DNA of 64,000 nucleotides from Woeseiaceae bacterium (GCA_021773135.1 JAJFKP010000027.1:124001-188000), one strand, 5' to 3'; shown: positions 8,701 through 18,839, counted from the stretch's first letter. Program-made: numbers and translations. The notes: a model not told the origin generated them from the sequence alone.

Positions 8701-11700
8701 ACCAATTCATCTCGCCAGTCTATTTGCGGCTCTGGAAGAATTTCCTGAAACGGCTCTCCCTTGTCGGCTACAAATATAGTGCGCAGGATTTCATGCCGGG
8801 CTGCCAGATTGAAGAACGCCTGTCGTAGCCTGGCATGACTGACGTCGCCGCGTATCCTGTAGGCGGTATAGATATTGTGTACGCCGGCAGAATTTTCGAA
8901 ATGTTCCAGGAACCATAGGCGTCGTTGTACCGACGATAGTGGAAATCGTACTCGCTCAGTTGCCGCGACGATATCCGCTCGCTTCCCTGTTTGGCTGCAG
9001 CCCAGCAGCGCGGCTTGCCCGGTTGGCGTAGGATTTGCGAACAGGTCGGCAATCGCTATCTCGGCATTTATCTCCCGCGATAATCGACTGGCCAGCTTCG
9101 CGATGAGCAGGGAGTGTCCGCCCAGTTCAAAAAAATTATCAGTCATCGAGACTCGGTCGATGCCGAGCAACTCCCGCCAGGCTTCTGCTACCGTTCGCTC
9201 GACATGATTCGAAGGCACTATGAATTCCGCGGGCCAGTTCTTCGTGTCGCCCAGTTCGGGCAGCCTCCGATAATCCACTTTTCGATTGGCTGTTAGCGGC
9301 AGGCTGTCCAGTGCAATGAAATGCTGCGGTATCATGTATTGCGGCAAGCGCTCGCCGAGGTGCTCTCTGAGTGCGGCAGGATCCAGTTCGAATCCGCCAA
9401 CCAGCACGACAAACGCCACGAGCCTATCGTCGCCCCCCGGCCCCGCGCGCTTTGTTACCGCGACCTTGGCGACGCCAGTTGCAGTGGCGAGATTGTTTTC
9501 TACGTCGCCCGCTTCAATTCGATAGCCACGTACTTTGAGTTGCGTGTCCATACGTCCAAGGTGCTCGAGGCGCCCGTCCGGTAACCATCGGCAAAGATCA
9601 CCAGTCAGGTACATTCGCTCCCCGGCAAGAAAAGGATCGGCGACGAACGCGCGCTGCGTCAGAGCGTCATTTCCATGGTAGCCGACTGCGACACCCGCTC
9701 CCGAGATGGCAAGCTCACCTGCCACGCCCTCGGGTACAAGCGCGCGATTTCGGTCGACGACATAAATGCGGGTATTCTGGATGGGGTGACCAATACTGAT
9801 CCTGGTTGGGTTGGCCGGAACGGCGTCAACGGTAGACCAGATCGTGGTCTCCGTGGGTCCGTAAAGATTGAAAACGCGGCCACAGCGAGCGTGTAATGCC
9901 TTTGCGAGATCAAGTGGCAGCCGTTCACCGCCACAGAGAGCGGTGAGGCGCTCGTTTCCTTGCCACCCGGTCTCAAGCAGCATCTGCCAGGACGCCGGTG
10001 TTCCCTGCATTACCGTGGCATCACTTCGACGCAGTTCCTCAGCCAGCAATTCTCCGTTCGTGGTCGCAGCTTCGGACACAACGTGCACGCGCGCGCCACA
10101 GCAAAGCGGTAGCAACAGCTCAAGCACCGAAATGTCAAACGTTGACGTCGTAATGGCTGCGAGCGTATCGTTAGAATCGATCGGCAGGGCTTGACGCATG
10201 GCGCCCAGGAAGTTGACGACCTGGCGGTGACCGATTTCGACGCCCTTCGGTAGCCCTGTGGAGCCGGATGTGTATATGAGATAGGCGAGGGCATTACTGC
10301 GAGGTGCGGACAACTCGTCCTCGTCAAGAACTGCAATTCCGTCGTCAAGATCATGCAGTGCCAGCAACGTACCCTTGAATGCGAACGGCAACGTCTCCAT
10401 CGCGGCATCATTGACAATGAATTTTAGCCCGGAGTCATTGGCAATATGCTGCAGTCTTTCGCCCGGCATCGTCATGTCGAGTGGCACGTACGCCGCCCCG
10501 GCCTGCAGAATGCCGAGTATGGCCAACGGCAGTCGCTCTGATCTGCTTACGGCAAGGCCAACAAAATCACCCGGACCGACGCCGATATCTGCCAGGTTTG
10601 CAGCGCATGCGGTTGCCCGTCGGTGGAGATCAGCGTAACTGATTACAACGCCGTCGCTGCTGAGGGCAATGCGGTCCGGATGCTCATTTGCAGCGGCCCA
10701 GACAACGTCACATACCGAATGATCGATACTGTCTACTGCAGACGGTCCGCACCGCCGCAACAGCCTGGCACTATCAGTCTTGTCGAGAAGCGGTAGTCGT
10801 GACCACGCTTCGTGCGGATCTGCAATCGATGCATCTAAGAATTGCAACCATTGGTTGAGGAAAGATCGCGCAACGCCCGCCTCGATCAACGCGCTGCAGA
10901 ATTCAAGGTTAATCTGGATATGGTCATCTTCTTCGACCACCCAGCAAGAGAGGTCAGTGCGTGCGACGCTTTGCGTCAGGCATTCGTTTGTCGCGTTGAC
11001 GTCGGGCAATGCCCAGATGTCTTCATTACCGCGGCGAAACGCAAAAAGCGCCTGGTATACCGGCGTGCGGCTTAGATCACGGGGCAGGTCAAGCGCAGCT
11101 ACAACTGTTTCAAACGGCACGTCTGAATGGTCGAAAGCATCAGTACTTATTTCTTGCACATATTTGCTAAATTCTGCGAACGAACAACCCGCATCAGGCT
11201 GCAGCCGAATAGCAACTGTATTGATATACGGCCCGAGGCTGTTTTCGGCACCAACCAGCGACCGTGACTCGCTGACCGGCGTCCCAACCACGACCTCCGT
11301 CTGATTGCAGTAGCGCAACAGTACGGCGGAAAACGAAGAGAGCAGGAGGTTGTACAGGCTCAAACCATTTTGTCGGGCATAGCGTTTTACGTGCGCAGCT
11401 GTCTTGCCGCTAATCGATGCACTCACTACATCGCCAACGAACGCCTGCTGCGAGGGGCGGGATGAGAAACTTGGGAACTCCAGCGTCGGCAGCGTGCCCG
11501 AGAGCTCGCTCAGCCAAAAATCGAGTGCCGCCTTATGCGATGCAGATGCCAGTCTGTCATGCTGCCAACGAGCGTAGTCGCCGTATTGCACGACTTCGTG
11601 ACTCTGCATAACTGCATTTTCGGAACCTGAGTAGAAGCCGCTCAAATCGCGCAACATAGCTGGCACGGATTCGCCATCCATGATGATGTGATGAAAGACG

Positions 11701-14700
11701 AGCACCAGGATATGATCGTTTTCAACCTTGATCAGGCGTGCAATCCATGGCGGCCGCGTGCCCAAATCAAACCTGTTCGCTATGAGTGCCTTCAGACGCA
11801 ACTCGAGATCCGAGCCCGCGGGCAGCACTTCAGCAGCCCAGTCGGGCGTAACTTCCGGCAGAACCATTTGCCGCGGTTCGTCGTTTTCCGTCACGAAAAC
11901 GGTACGAAGAATCTCGTGGCGCCTCGCAAGCTTGCTGAACGCAGTTGCCAATCTGTTTATATCGAGTACGCCCTGTAACCGATAGGCACAATATACGTTG
12001 TTAAGGCCGGCATGGCTTTCCATCAGCGCCAGGAACCAGAGCCGCGACTGTGCGGGCGACAACGGGAAGAATCGACGATCGGAAGCCTCGCCGACCTGTA
12101 TCTGTCGCGAGTCGTCAGTCTCTGTCGCTTGGCTGCCAATGGTATCGGCGAGCGCTCGCAGGCTGGCTGTGCTGACGACATCCTTTAGTTTCAGATTGTA
12201 GCCATGCCGATGCATTTGAGCCGCAACGCGGAGTGCGGCGATAGATTCTCCGCCCAGTGCAAAAAAGTTGTCGTCGAGCCCAACCTTGTCGATTTTCAGG
12301 ATCGATTGCCAGACACTGCACAATCGTTTCTCAATTGTGGATTCCGGCGCACGATAGGGACGAACTGCCGGGGCAAAGTCGGCATATTCGTTAGTTAGTT
12401 TGCGTCGATCGATTTTGCCATTCGGCAGGAGCGGGATTTCATCGATCGCGATGAATTTATCAGGCCGCATGAAGCTGGGCAGATCTTCGACCTGGCGCAC
12501 CAGGTCTGGGTCAGCCAGGCCTCGGTCGGCCACGTACCACGCGACCAGCGCCGCCGCTGAATCAGCTGGCTCCTTTGCCAGTGTTCCCACACTGACGGCG
12601 ATGACCGCCGGGTGCTGCAACAAGGCCGATTCGATCTCGCCGGGTTCAATACGGTGCCCGCGAATCTTGAGCTGGTCATCGATTCTGCCCAGGAAGTCCA
12701 GGCTGCCATCCGGGCGCCAGGACACGATGTCACCTGTCTTATAGAAAAGCGTATCGCCAGCGTCGCGCAGGTGTGGCAAGCGGACAAACTTCTCGCGAGT
12801 CTGGACATCTTTGCCGAGATATCCACTTGCTATCCCCGGCCCACCGAGCACCAGTTCTCCCGGCACGCCAATTGGTACGGGGCGTTGTTCCCCATCGAGA
12901 ACAAACTGCGTCACATTATCGATCGCTGAGCCAATCGGAACACGGCTCTCGGCAAAATCCTGGCGGAACTGATAAACGTGACTCCAGACCGTGGCTTCCG
13001 TCGGTCCATACTCGTTGAACAGTTCCGTATCCGAACACGTTTCCCGGTGCAGTTCGTAAAGACCTGCAGGGCAGGCTTCGCCCGCGACAATAGCAACGCC
13101 GAGGCTATTGAATTCGTCACGGTGCGCAGCTTCCAGCAAGGCCGTGTAAAACGACGGCAACGCCAGCAGGTGCGTCGCTTTGTGTGCAGCCATTTGCTTG
13201 AGCAAAAAACCGACATCATGCGCATGGTCGTCGCCAGGCAGAATCAGCGTGCCACCGTCGCACAGTGTCCAGAACAAGCCGGCCATTGCGCTATCAAAGG
13301 CGAAGGACGACAGGTGCAAAAACGCACCGACTTTGTCAGGATAATAGCGCTGGCGCGCCGTGGTCGAATGCACAATATTGCGCTGGCTAACCATGACGCC
13401 CTTGGGTTTCCCGGTCGATCCGGATGTGTACAAAACATAGGCCAGGTCATCGGGCGAGGTCGTAATAGCCGGCCCGGTGCAGGATCTCGACCACAGACTG
13501 TTGACGTCCAATACCTGTGTCTTGCTATCACCGGTTTGAAAATCACCATCAACAAGCACCAGGTGTAAATTCGCGTCGGCAATGATTTCTTGCGTACGCG
13601 CGCAGGGATAGAGTGGATCGATCGGGACGAATGCAGCACCGGCTTTTAGTGTGGCGAGAATCGCAACGACAGTTGCTGACGTCCGATGAGCGACCACGCC
13701 AACAAGGTTACCGCGCGTTACCCCGGTTTCGAGCAGCGCATTCGCGAGTGAATTCGATAATTGCTCGAGTTTCCCGTAGCTCAGACGGCTAGTGCCGCAT
13801 GCTACCGCAATGTCGTTGGGGTCGCGCTGCGCGGCCAGGTCAATGAGTTGCTGAATCGATTTATCCGGTAGCGGCGCCTTATCTGCGTTACTCCATTCGC
13901 CGAGCGCCTGTTCCTCGGTTTCAGTTAGCAGTGGCAGGGAACCTATGGAGCAATGAGCGTCATTGGCGATCGCGGACAGCAGGCAGCGCAGGTGACCACC
14001 TAGCCGTGACATTTCATTTGCATCAAAACGCGCATTGTCATAAATGAAATGTACTTTCATTTCTGCGTCGGGATAGACGAGCACCGCAAGCGGGTAGTGG
14101 CTGGGTGCAGTGAAGCTTAGAGGGCCCAGTGACACACTTGCCAAACTGTGAGTGACGCTACTGGGGTAATTCTCGAAAACAACAAGGGAGTCAAACAGCG
14201 GGTCTTCCGCATAATACCCGGCAGTCCGTTGGATATCGGAGAGAGACGAATACTCAAACTCACTGATGTCGAGCAGAGCCTGCTGTACTTGCGGCAACCA
14301 GTCATTGAGTACTGCCTCGGAATTCACCTTCAGGTGTACCGGAAGTGTATTGATGAAAAGACCGATCATGCGGTCGATGCCGGTCAGTTCGGCGTTCCGC
14401 CCGGAATGTGTAACTCCGAAAACGACGTCACTCTGACCGCAATATCTGCTGAGCAGTATTCCCCAGGCGGATTGAAAAACAGCATTGAGCGTAACCTGGT
14501 TTTTGCGCGCCAGCTGTTCCAGCGCGGCTGTTTCCCGGCCACTGAGGATCACCTCGTGCATCTCGCGTCGTGCTGACTCAACTGCGGGAGTTTTACCTAT
14601 AGGCAACAGCGTGCCATTACTAACTCCGGCCAGGTGATCGGCCCAGAAAGTGTTGCAACGCGTTTTATCCTGCTGGTTTACCCACGCGACATAGTCGCTG

Positions 14701-17700
14701 AACGGTCGCGGTGCAGGCAACGAAACCGCCTGGCCCAGTAGCCCATCATACCGGGCCAGCCATTCGTTGAAGAGCGGATAGGCGGACCAGCCGTCAAACA
14801 GTATGTGATGCGTCGTCCAGATGAGATGAACTTTGGTGTCGGATTCACGCACCACCGTCATTCGTAGGGCCGGGCCGGCCTCGAGATCGAAACCGTTGTT
14901 GCGGATGCGTTCCGGCAGCCTGTCAATCTCCATGGCAAACTCTTCGACAGGTTTTGACGACCAGTCGAGTAGTTGCCAGTTCGGCGCCTGGTCACGGTTG
15001 ACGACTGACTGCAGAGGTTCGTCCAGCCCTTGCCAGAAGAATCGGGTCCGCAGAACAGAGTGTGTCCCAACCAGCTGCTCGTAGGCCAGACGCAGACTAC
15101 CGATATCTAACGGTCCTTCCAGCGAGGATCTGACCTGACCCACATAAATGCCGCGATGTGTTGACGACAGGCAGTGGTACAGCATGCCGGCTTGCGTAGG
15201 CGTTAGCGGATAGAATTCCTCGAGCGTGGCAAACTCAGTCTCTCCTAGCGTTGAGCGAATCCTGTCGATATCCGCTGTTCCCGCCAAGGCTATAGACTTG
15301 GTCACATCGTGATCGTTACAGACGATCGCGCTGTCTTCACCCAGTGAATCTGCAAGCCGCGTCACTGTAGGATGCTGGAATATTGCCCGCGGCGTTAGTG
15401 CGATTCCTGCTTCCTGTGCCTTCGCTGCAATCTGAATGCATCCGACCGAGTCACCACCCAGTTCGAAAAAGTTATCCTCTGCGCCGATAGTGGGAATGTT
15501 TAGTACGTCCTGCCAGATCTCTGCGAGCTGCTTTTGGAGCGGCGTGGTCGGGCTAACGAAGTTAATCTCAGCAGGCGCGCGGTAGCTGACGGGGTCGGGC
15601 AGGGCGCCGCGGTCTATCTTGCCGTTACGTGTCAGAGGCATGGCATCGAGGTGCAAAAGATAAGTCGGCACCATGAACTCTGGTAGTTTCGACTGCAGAT
15701 AACTCTTCAACTCGCCGGGGGACAGAGCTGCTTTGCTGACGTAGCAGGCGGCCAGTGCCGCGCCGCCCGACATACCTCCCTTTGCCGTGTCCGGGTCCGA
15801 TGACCGGTGCACTATGGCAACAGCGGTCTCGACATCCGGATGCTCAAGAAGTCGGGCCTCCAGTTCGCCCAGTTCAACACGAACGCCACGAACCTTGACC
15901 TGGTCGTCCGCTCGACCTAGGAACTCGATGCCAGAATGACCCCAGCGTGCGAGGTCGCCCGTGCGATACAGGCGGCTGTCCGTATCTGGATCGATGCCGA
16001 ATTTCGCCGCAGTCAGTTCGTCGCGATTCCAGTAACCCAACGCCACTCCGGGGCCGCTGATTATCATTTCGCCGACGACGCCCGGAGGGACCGGCTGATT
16101 GTATTGGTCACGAACGTAGATGTGCGTATTCGCCGCCGGAAGTCCGATGGGCACCGAGTCGCGGTTATCGACATGCGGATTATAGCGGTGCACCATGCAG
16201 CCAACCGTGGCTTCCGTCGGACCGTACTCGTTGTAGATTTCGAACTCGGCGCCGCCTGCGATCACGGCGCGCGCGGTGCTCGTTTTAAAATTTTCGCCGC
16301 CGACAATCAGTTTGCGTATCCGCTGACAGCGAAAACCCTGTTGGACGAGCAGTTCCAGGTGCGATGGTGTCAATTTCACGACATCCACTGCGTTGTCCTT
16401 GAAGACGCTGAGGATTTCGAGCCCGGGTGCATCGGGCTCTTCGTTATAAATGCGGATCCGTGCCCCTAGAACGAGTGGGACAAAAATTGATGTCAGCGTC
16501 AGGTCAAAGGAGAGCGACGAATAAAGCGCGAAGTCCAATGGTTCATTTTGTAAATACGTTTGGCCGGCCCAGCATGCGTAATTGACCAGTCCCTCGTGGG
16601 AGAGCATGGCCGCTTTCGGCTTGCCAGTGGAGCCGGACGTATATATGAGATAGGCGAGATCTTGCCCTGCGATGTCGGGTGGCTCATAACTCCCAGCAAC
16701 CTGTTGCAGATCAATGCGGTCAAGTTCGATAAAAGCCAGGCCGTCGGGAATCTGCCGGCCCAGGTCGGCAACGCTGGCAACAATAACCGCCGCGGGCTGC
16801 AGGTCTTCCAGCAACTCACGCTTGCGCGCAGACGGATATGCGGGATCGAGCGGGCAAAAAGCTGATCCGGATCTGAGAACGGCCCATATGGCAGCCAATA
16901 CGTCCAGTGACCGATCCATGCACAGTGCGACCCGCGAGCCCATTCCCACGCCAATGGCGTCAAGGGCAGCGGCGATCTGATTTGCCCGAAGATCCAGTTC
17001 GGCGTAGCTCCAGCTGCGAGTACCGTCAGTCGCCGCCACGACGTCAGGGTTCAGCTGCATCTGCCTCGTGATCAGCGGCACGATTGATGCTGGTTCCGCC
17101 AGCGGCATGTTGGTGTCGTTGAAATCGTTGACCAGGACCTGTCGCTCGCGCGCTGTCAATAAAGCGAAGTCACCAATCAATCGGTCCGGGTCTTGCAGGA
17201 ACCCATCAATAATCGCCGTGGTCTGGTCGACAAGCCATCGTTGACGGTCGTCGTCGAACAACCCCTGGTTTACGTCCAGATAGACGATGAATTTGCCGGT
17301 CTGGTCGAAATCGCACACCTGGAACTGGATTGGCTGCTGGCTATCACCATAGCCTGAATGAATCCAGTCGGTTTTGACTGGCATGTCCACGAACTTATCG
17401 AATTTTGCGGTGACATAGTTAAGTCGAACAGTGCAGGAACGATTCAACTCCGCGCTGCTAATTCCCGGTCGCACATGCCGCAGCCCCTCGATCGTGCGGC
17501 GCAGTACCTGCTGGTATAAACCTGAGAATGTTTCCTGTTTGCTAATCTTGGCATTCAGAACGCCGACTTCGACGAAAGCGCCAATCGTCTTTTTGAATGC
17601 CTCCGTTGGCCGTGCCTGGAATGGTGTTCCCACTCTCAGATGGCGCTCGCCAGTAACCCGGTGCAGTAATACGAAAATCAGGGTCGCCCAGATGCTGGAG

Positions 17701-18536
17701 AGTGACATCGACGGACTCAAAGAGGCGAAGCCGTCGCGCTCGGCGATAGCACGCAATGATGCCGAACGCACTGCGCCCAGTTCCAGAGTGAGCCTGCTGA
17801 TTCGACTATCCGCCTCGGCGATATTTACGCCATAGATCGCTTTGGCAGGGCCGCTGTGCGTGACCTGTTCCTGCCAGTAGTCGACTGCTTTCTGCCAGGC
17901 CGGCGTGCGACAAAAATCTCGCTCAAAACGAATGTATTCCGAGAAGTCCGGCAGGTTTTTCGCCGAGGCGAGCGCCTTGTCTTTTGCCAGCGCGTAACGC
18001 TCGCTGGTCGCGCTGAAAATCAGTGCAAAAGACTGGGCATCGGCAACCAGGTGATGTACACAAAGGTACCAGACGCTTTTCTCTTCGCCGAGTTTTACAA
18101 GTGCGCTCGAATAAAGGCACTTTTCCAGGTCAAGTACCTCTTCCTGTCGGTCGGCCTGCCATTTGTTGTAAGCAGTCGACGGGTCCGGTGTCTCCGACAA
18201 GTCAACGACTTCCAGTGCAGAACCAGCCACGGCAGCTGTTTCTTGTTGTGGCGTGCCGTCAATGACTTTAATGGTGGTCCGAAGGGCATCGCTGGCGTCA
18301 ACAACTGACTGGAAAGCACGCACAAATAATTCAGAGTCCACTGTGCCGTAAATGGTTGATGCATGAATCATGTTGTAAAGCGGCAGCTTGGGATTGAGCT
18401 GTTGCCCCAGCCAAAGCAGCTGCTGGGAATGGGACAGATTAGAATCCATCCGCGGATCGGATGCCTCGCCGGCTGTCAGGTCGGTGCTCACGTAATCCTC
18501 GACCTTTGCGTGGTTTTCGATTTTCTCACGCCGCAT
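5784..18536 (-). CDS. Four-module nonribosomal peptide synthetase, no thioesterase
   Basis: 4250 residues, arranged C-A-T four times. Condensation active sites: HHLVADAQ (near 18040), HHILFDGW (14800), HHIIMDGE (11680), HHLLVDAE (8555). Carrier serines: LGGDS (15450), LGGES (12248), LGGHS (9115), LGGHS (5990). Each A domain keeps its YTSGSTG loop and C-terminal lysine (NGKID or NRKVD). Pocket residues aligned by hand to PheA: A1 DLTKIGEVG (Asn), A2 DSALIAEVW (unassigned), A3 DILQLGLIW (Gly), A4 DILQLGVVW (Gly). The N-terminal C domain implies that a starter is supplied in trans, probably by the divergent carrier-protein operon. After the last carrier only about 30 residues remain, so there is no TE or reductase, and no epimerisation domain was seen. 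The frame is open to 18596; I prefer ATG 18536, which has AGGA just upstream. Modules 3 and 4 are strikingly alike. Confidence 0.95.
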   Translation of the reverse strand: MRREKIENHAKVEDYVSTDLTAGEASDPRMDSNLSHSQQLLWLGQQLNPKLPLYNMIHASTIYGTVDSELFVRAFQSVVDASDALRTTIKVIDGTPQQETAAVAGSALEVVDLSETPDPSTAYNKWQADRQEEVLDLEKCLYSSALVKLGEEKSVWYLCVHHLVADAQSFALIFSATSERYALAKDKALASAKNLPDFSEYIRFERDFCRTPAWQKAVDYWQEQVTHSGPAKAIYGVNIAEADSRISRLTLELGAVRSASLRAIAERDGFASLSPSMSLSSIWATLIFVLLHRVTGERHLRVGTPFQARPTEAFKKTIGAFVEVGVLNAKISKQETFSGLYQQVLRRTIEGLRHVRPGISSAELNRSCTVRLNYVTAKFDKFVDMPVKTDWIHSGYGDSQQPIQFQVCDFDQTGKFIVYLDVNQGLFDDDRQRWLVDQTTAIIDGFLQDPDRLIGDFALLTARERQVLVNDFNDTNMPLAEPASIVPLITRQMQLNPDVVAATDGTRSWSYAELDLRANQIAAALDAIGVGMGSRVALCMDRSLDVLAAIWAVLRSGSAFCPLDPAYPSARKRELLEDLQPAAVIVASVADLGRQIPDGLAFIELDRIDLQQVAGSYEPPDIAGQDLAYLIYTSGSTGKPKAAMLSHEGLVNYACWAGQTYLQNEPLDFALYSSLSFDLTLTSIFVPLVLGARIRIYNEEPDAPGLEILSVFKDNAVDVVKLTPSHLELLVQQGFRCQRIRKLIVGGENFKTSTARAVIAGGAEFEIYNEYGPTEATVGCMVHRYNPHVDNRDSVPIGLPAANTHIYVRDQYNQPVPPGVVGEMIISGPGVALGYWNRDELTAAKFGIDPDTDSRLYRTGDLARWGHSGIEFLGRADDQVKVRGVRVELGELEARLLEHPDVETAVAIVHRSSDPDTAKGGMSGGAALAACYVSKAALSPGELKSYLQSKLPEFMVPTYLLHLDAMPLTRNGKIDRGALPDPVSYRAPAEINFVSPTTPLQKQLAEIWQDVLNIPTIGAEDNFFELGGDSVGCIQIAAKAQEAGIALTPRAIFQHPTVTRLADSLGEDSAIVCNDHDVTKSIALAGTADIDRIRSTLGETEFATLEEFYPLTPTQAGMLYHCLSSTHRGIYVGQVRSSLEGPLDIGSLRLAYEQLVGTHSVLRTRFFWQGLDEPLQSVVNRDQAPNWQLLDWSSKPVEEFAMEIDRLPERIRNNGFDLEAGPALRMTVVRESDTKVHLIWTTHHILFDGWSAYPLFNEWLARYDGLLGQAVSLPAPRPFSDYVAWVNQQDKTRCNTFWADHLAGVSNGTLLPIGKTPAVESARREMHEVILSGRETAALEQLARKNQVTLNAVFQSAWGILLSRYCGQSDVVFGVTHSGRNAELTGIDRMIGLFINTLPVHLKVNSEAVLNDWLPQVQQALLDISEFEYSSLSDIQRTAGYYAEDPLFDSLVVFENYPSSVTHSLASVSLGPLSFTAPSHYPLAVLVYPDAEMKVHFIYDNARFDANEMSRLGGHLRCLLSAIANDAHCSIGSLPLLTETEEQALGEWSNADKAPLPDKSIQQLIDLAAQRDPNDIAVACGTSRLSYGKLEQLSNSLANALLETGVTRGNLVGVVAHRTSATVVAILATLKAGAAFVPIDPLYPCARTQEIIADANLHLVLVDGDFQTGDSKTQVLDVNSLWSRSCTGPAITTSPDDLAYVLYTSGSTGKPKGVMVSQRNIVHSTTARQRYYPDKVGAFLHLSSFAFDSAMAGLFWTLCDGGTLILPGDDHAHDVGFLLKQMAAHKATHLLALPSFYTALLEAAHRDEFNSLGVAIVAGEACPAGLYELHRETCSDTELFNEYGPTEATVWSHVYQFRQDFAESRVPIGSAIDNVTQFVLDGEQRPVPIGVPGELVLGGPGIASGYLGKDVQTREKFVRLPHLRDAGDTLFYKTGDIVSWRPDGSLDFLGRIDDQLKIRGHRIEPGEIESALLQHPAVIAVSVGTLAKEPADSAAALVAWYVADRGLADPDLVRQVEDLPSFMRPDKFIAIDEIPLLPNGKIDRRKLTNEYADFAPAVRPYRAPESTIEKRLCSVWQSILKIDKVGLDDNFFALGGESIAALRVAAQMHRHGYNLKLKDVVSTASLRALADTIGSQATETDDSRQIQVGEASDRRFFPLSPAQSRLWFLALMESHAGLNNVYCAYRLQGVLDINRLATAFSKLARRHEILRTVFVTENDEPRQMVLPEVTPDWAAEVLPAGSDLELRLKALIANRFDLGTRPPWIARLIKVENDHILVLVFHHIIMDGESVPAMLRDLSGFYSGSENAVMQSHEVVQYGDYARWQHDRLASASHKAALDFWLSELSGTLPTLEFPSFSSRPSQQAFVGDVVSASISGKTAAHVKRYARQNGLSLYNLLLSSFSAVLLRYCNQTEVVVGTPVSESRSLVGAENSLGPYINTVAIRLQPDAGCSFAEFSKYVQEISTDAFDHSDVPFETVVAALDLPRDLSRTPVYQALFAFRRGNEDIWALPDVNATNECLTQSVARTDLSCWVVEEDDHIQINLEFCSALIEAGVARSFLNQWLQFLDASIADPHEAWSRLPLLDKTDSARLLRRCGPSAVDSIDHSVCDVVWAAANEHPDRIALSSDGVVISYADLHRRATACAANLADIGVGPGDFVGLAVSRSERLPLAILGILQAGAAYVPLDMTMPGERLQHIANDSGLKFIVNDAAMETLPFAFKGTLLALHDLDDGIAVLDEDELSAPRSNALAYLIYTSGSTGLPKGVEIGHRQVVNFLGAMRQALPIDSNDTLAAITTSTFDISVLELLLPLCCGARVHVVSEAATTNGELLAEELRRSDATVMQGTPASWQMLLETGWQGNERLTALCGGERLPLDLAKALHARCGRVFNLYGPTETTIWSTVDAVPANPTRISIGHPIQNTRIYVVDRNRALVPEGVAGELAISGAGVAVGYHGNDALTQRAFVADPFLAGERMYLTGDLCRWLPDGRLEHLGRMDTQLKVRGYRIEAGDVENNLATATGVAKVAVTKRAGPGGDDRLVAFVVLVGGFELDPAALREHLGERLPQYMIPQHFIALDSLPLTANRKVDYRRLPELGDTKNWPAEFIVPSNHVERTVAEAWRELLGIDRVSMTDNFFELGGHSLLIAKLASRLSREINAEIAIADLFANPTPTGQAALLGCSQTGKRADIVAATERVRFPLSSVQRRLWFLEHFENSAGVHNIYTAYRIRGDVSHARLRQAFFNLAARHEILRTIFVADKGEPFQEILPEPQIDWRDELVDDSDEAIRRMQSSTGENFDLGEKPPWFVYIIKHGDEHHLMLNCHHLLVDAESLRILLDEVSADYLSDDRIADLEEETLQFGDFAAWQSRQLAAGAYEAGLDFWRTELTGELPVLRFPSFTTRPPTQTFAGNAQTLTLEKSLINDLKQLARSQGSTLNNILMAAFGAVLLRYCRQEEVVVGMPVGTVRHTVGAENSVGPYINTVALRLRPDDRWSFAQLIDYVKEKTVRAIEYGEVPFEDIVRILALPIDLSRTPVFQTMFAFREATENNWQLPGSTATAELLPVTLARNDLTCWAVENDGQVQLELEYAAELFDDDIVANFLQHLRAFLDRSSSAGNDAWSSVPLLRPEDSARMLELQNGADLPEQWSLLDQIWRAAAEHREKIAVTSSHGSMTYAKLQEETVNIAASLARQGVTRGEVVGLAVARTERLPLAILGILQAGAAYLPLDTELPAERLNYLLENSGVQCVVTDSNDNAVLADFAGRVLDLGMLDSGSSSDAVEIRSPYGLAENGLAYLMYTSGSTGLPKGVEVGHRQVANMLASFRSLTAISAGDVLAAITTTAFDISVLELLLPLSAGATVHVVSERTAVDGKLLGEEIEHCGATLMQGTPATWRLLLESDWAGNKQLQILCGGEALPLSLAQALRGLCGKLWNVYGPTETTVWSSAVAIDNEPRAITVGRPIHNTCIYVMDNNLERVPIGVEGEIVIGGDGVAFGYHGRAELTASRFMADPRRQGEKRYRTGDLGRWLPNGELEHLGRLDNQLKIRGYRIEAGDVEHHLANAPGIGDVAVTKKTGSRGDDRLVAFVVLEDGHEFEPMKLRRHLREKLPQYMIPQHFVALNELPLTPNRKVDYARLPAMDEASNARPASTPLHTANEHYIAAVWSELLGSGVLHGTDNFIELGGHSLLTIRVIAKIAKETGVEFGPQDLFSRTLGSMAKQLDVRTQGGEEKDQHSKSHLWAKLIGTLGLQKR

Positions 18537-18839
18537 TTCAGTCCTGCAACCGTGACCGGTCGTTCTCGTTCTTATATTTAAAACTCGACGGCACAACCGG
18601 CAAGCGCACGATTACTGCATCGTTACGATTTGTTACCGAGACCGGCCATTTCGCACCACATAAAGTCGTTGTAGCGTGCTAGTCTTTTCAATACCTTACC
18701 AGACAAGTAGACGTGCAAATGTAACAGTTCATCGGAAGTTTCCACTGCGTCCAACAGGATCTGGCAGAAGAATTCAGGCAAGCCTGGATCTGATTGCGTT
18801 TATGTAAAATCCAGCTGGCCAACACATACATCAGAGGCT
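18537..18839. promoter_or_regulatory. Divergent promoter region of the peptide cluster
   Basis: About 300 bases separate the synthetase (minus) from the carrier-protein operon (plus), so both promoters must lie here. The region is fairly AT-rich around 18610-18730. I could not identify a Fur, Zur or other named operator by eye. An AGGA ribosome site for the synthetase precedes 18536. Confidence 0.5.

Noticed and set aside
12978-13568. Plus-strand open frame of 196 codons inside the synthetase gene
   Set aside because: Antisense shadow of adenylation domain 2; no domain or start signal.
15350-15560. Epimerisation domain after module 1, suggested by the LGGDS carrier motif
   Set aside because: The following domain has 'YPLTPTQAGMLYH' and HHILFDG features of a condensation domain, with no separate epimerisation domain.
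15936-16469. Long plus-strand open frame of 177 codons inside the synthetase gene
   Set aside because: It lies wholly antisense to the first adenylation domain, has no ribosome site or recognisable family, and is explained by codon bias of the real gene.
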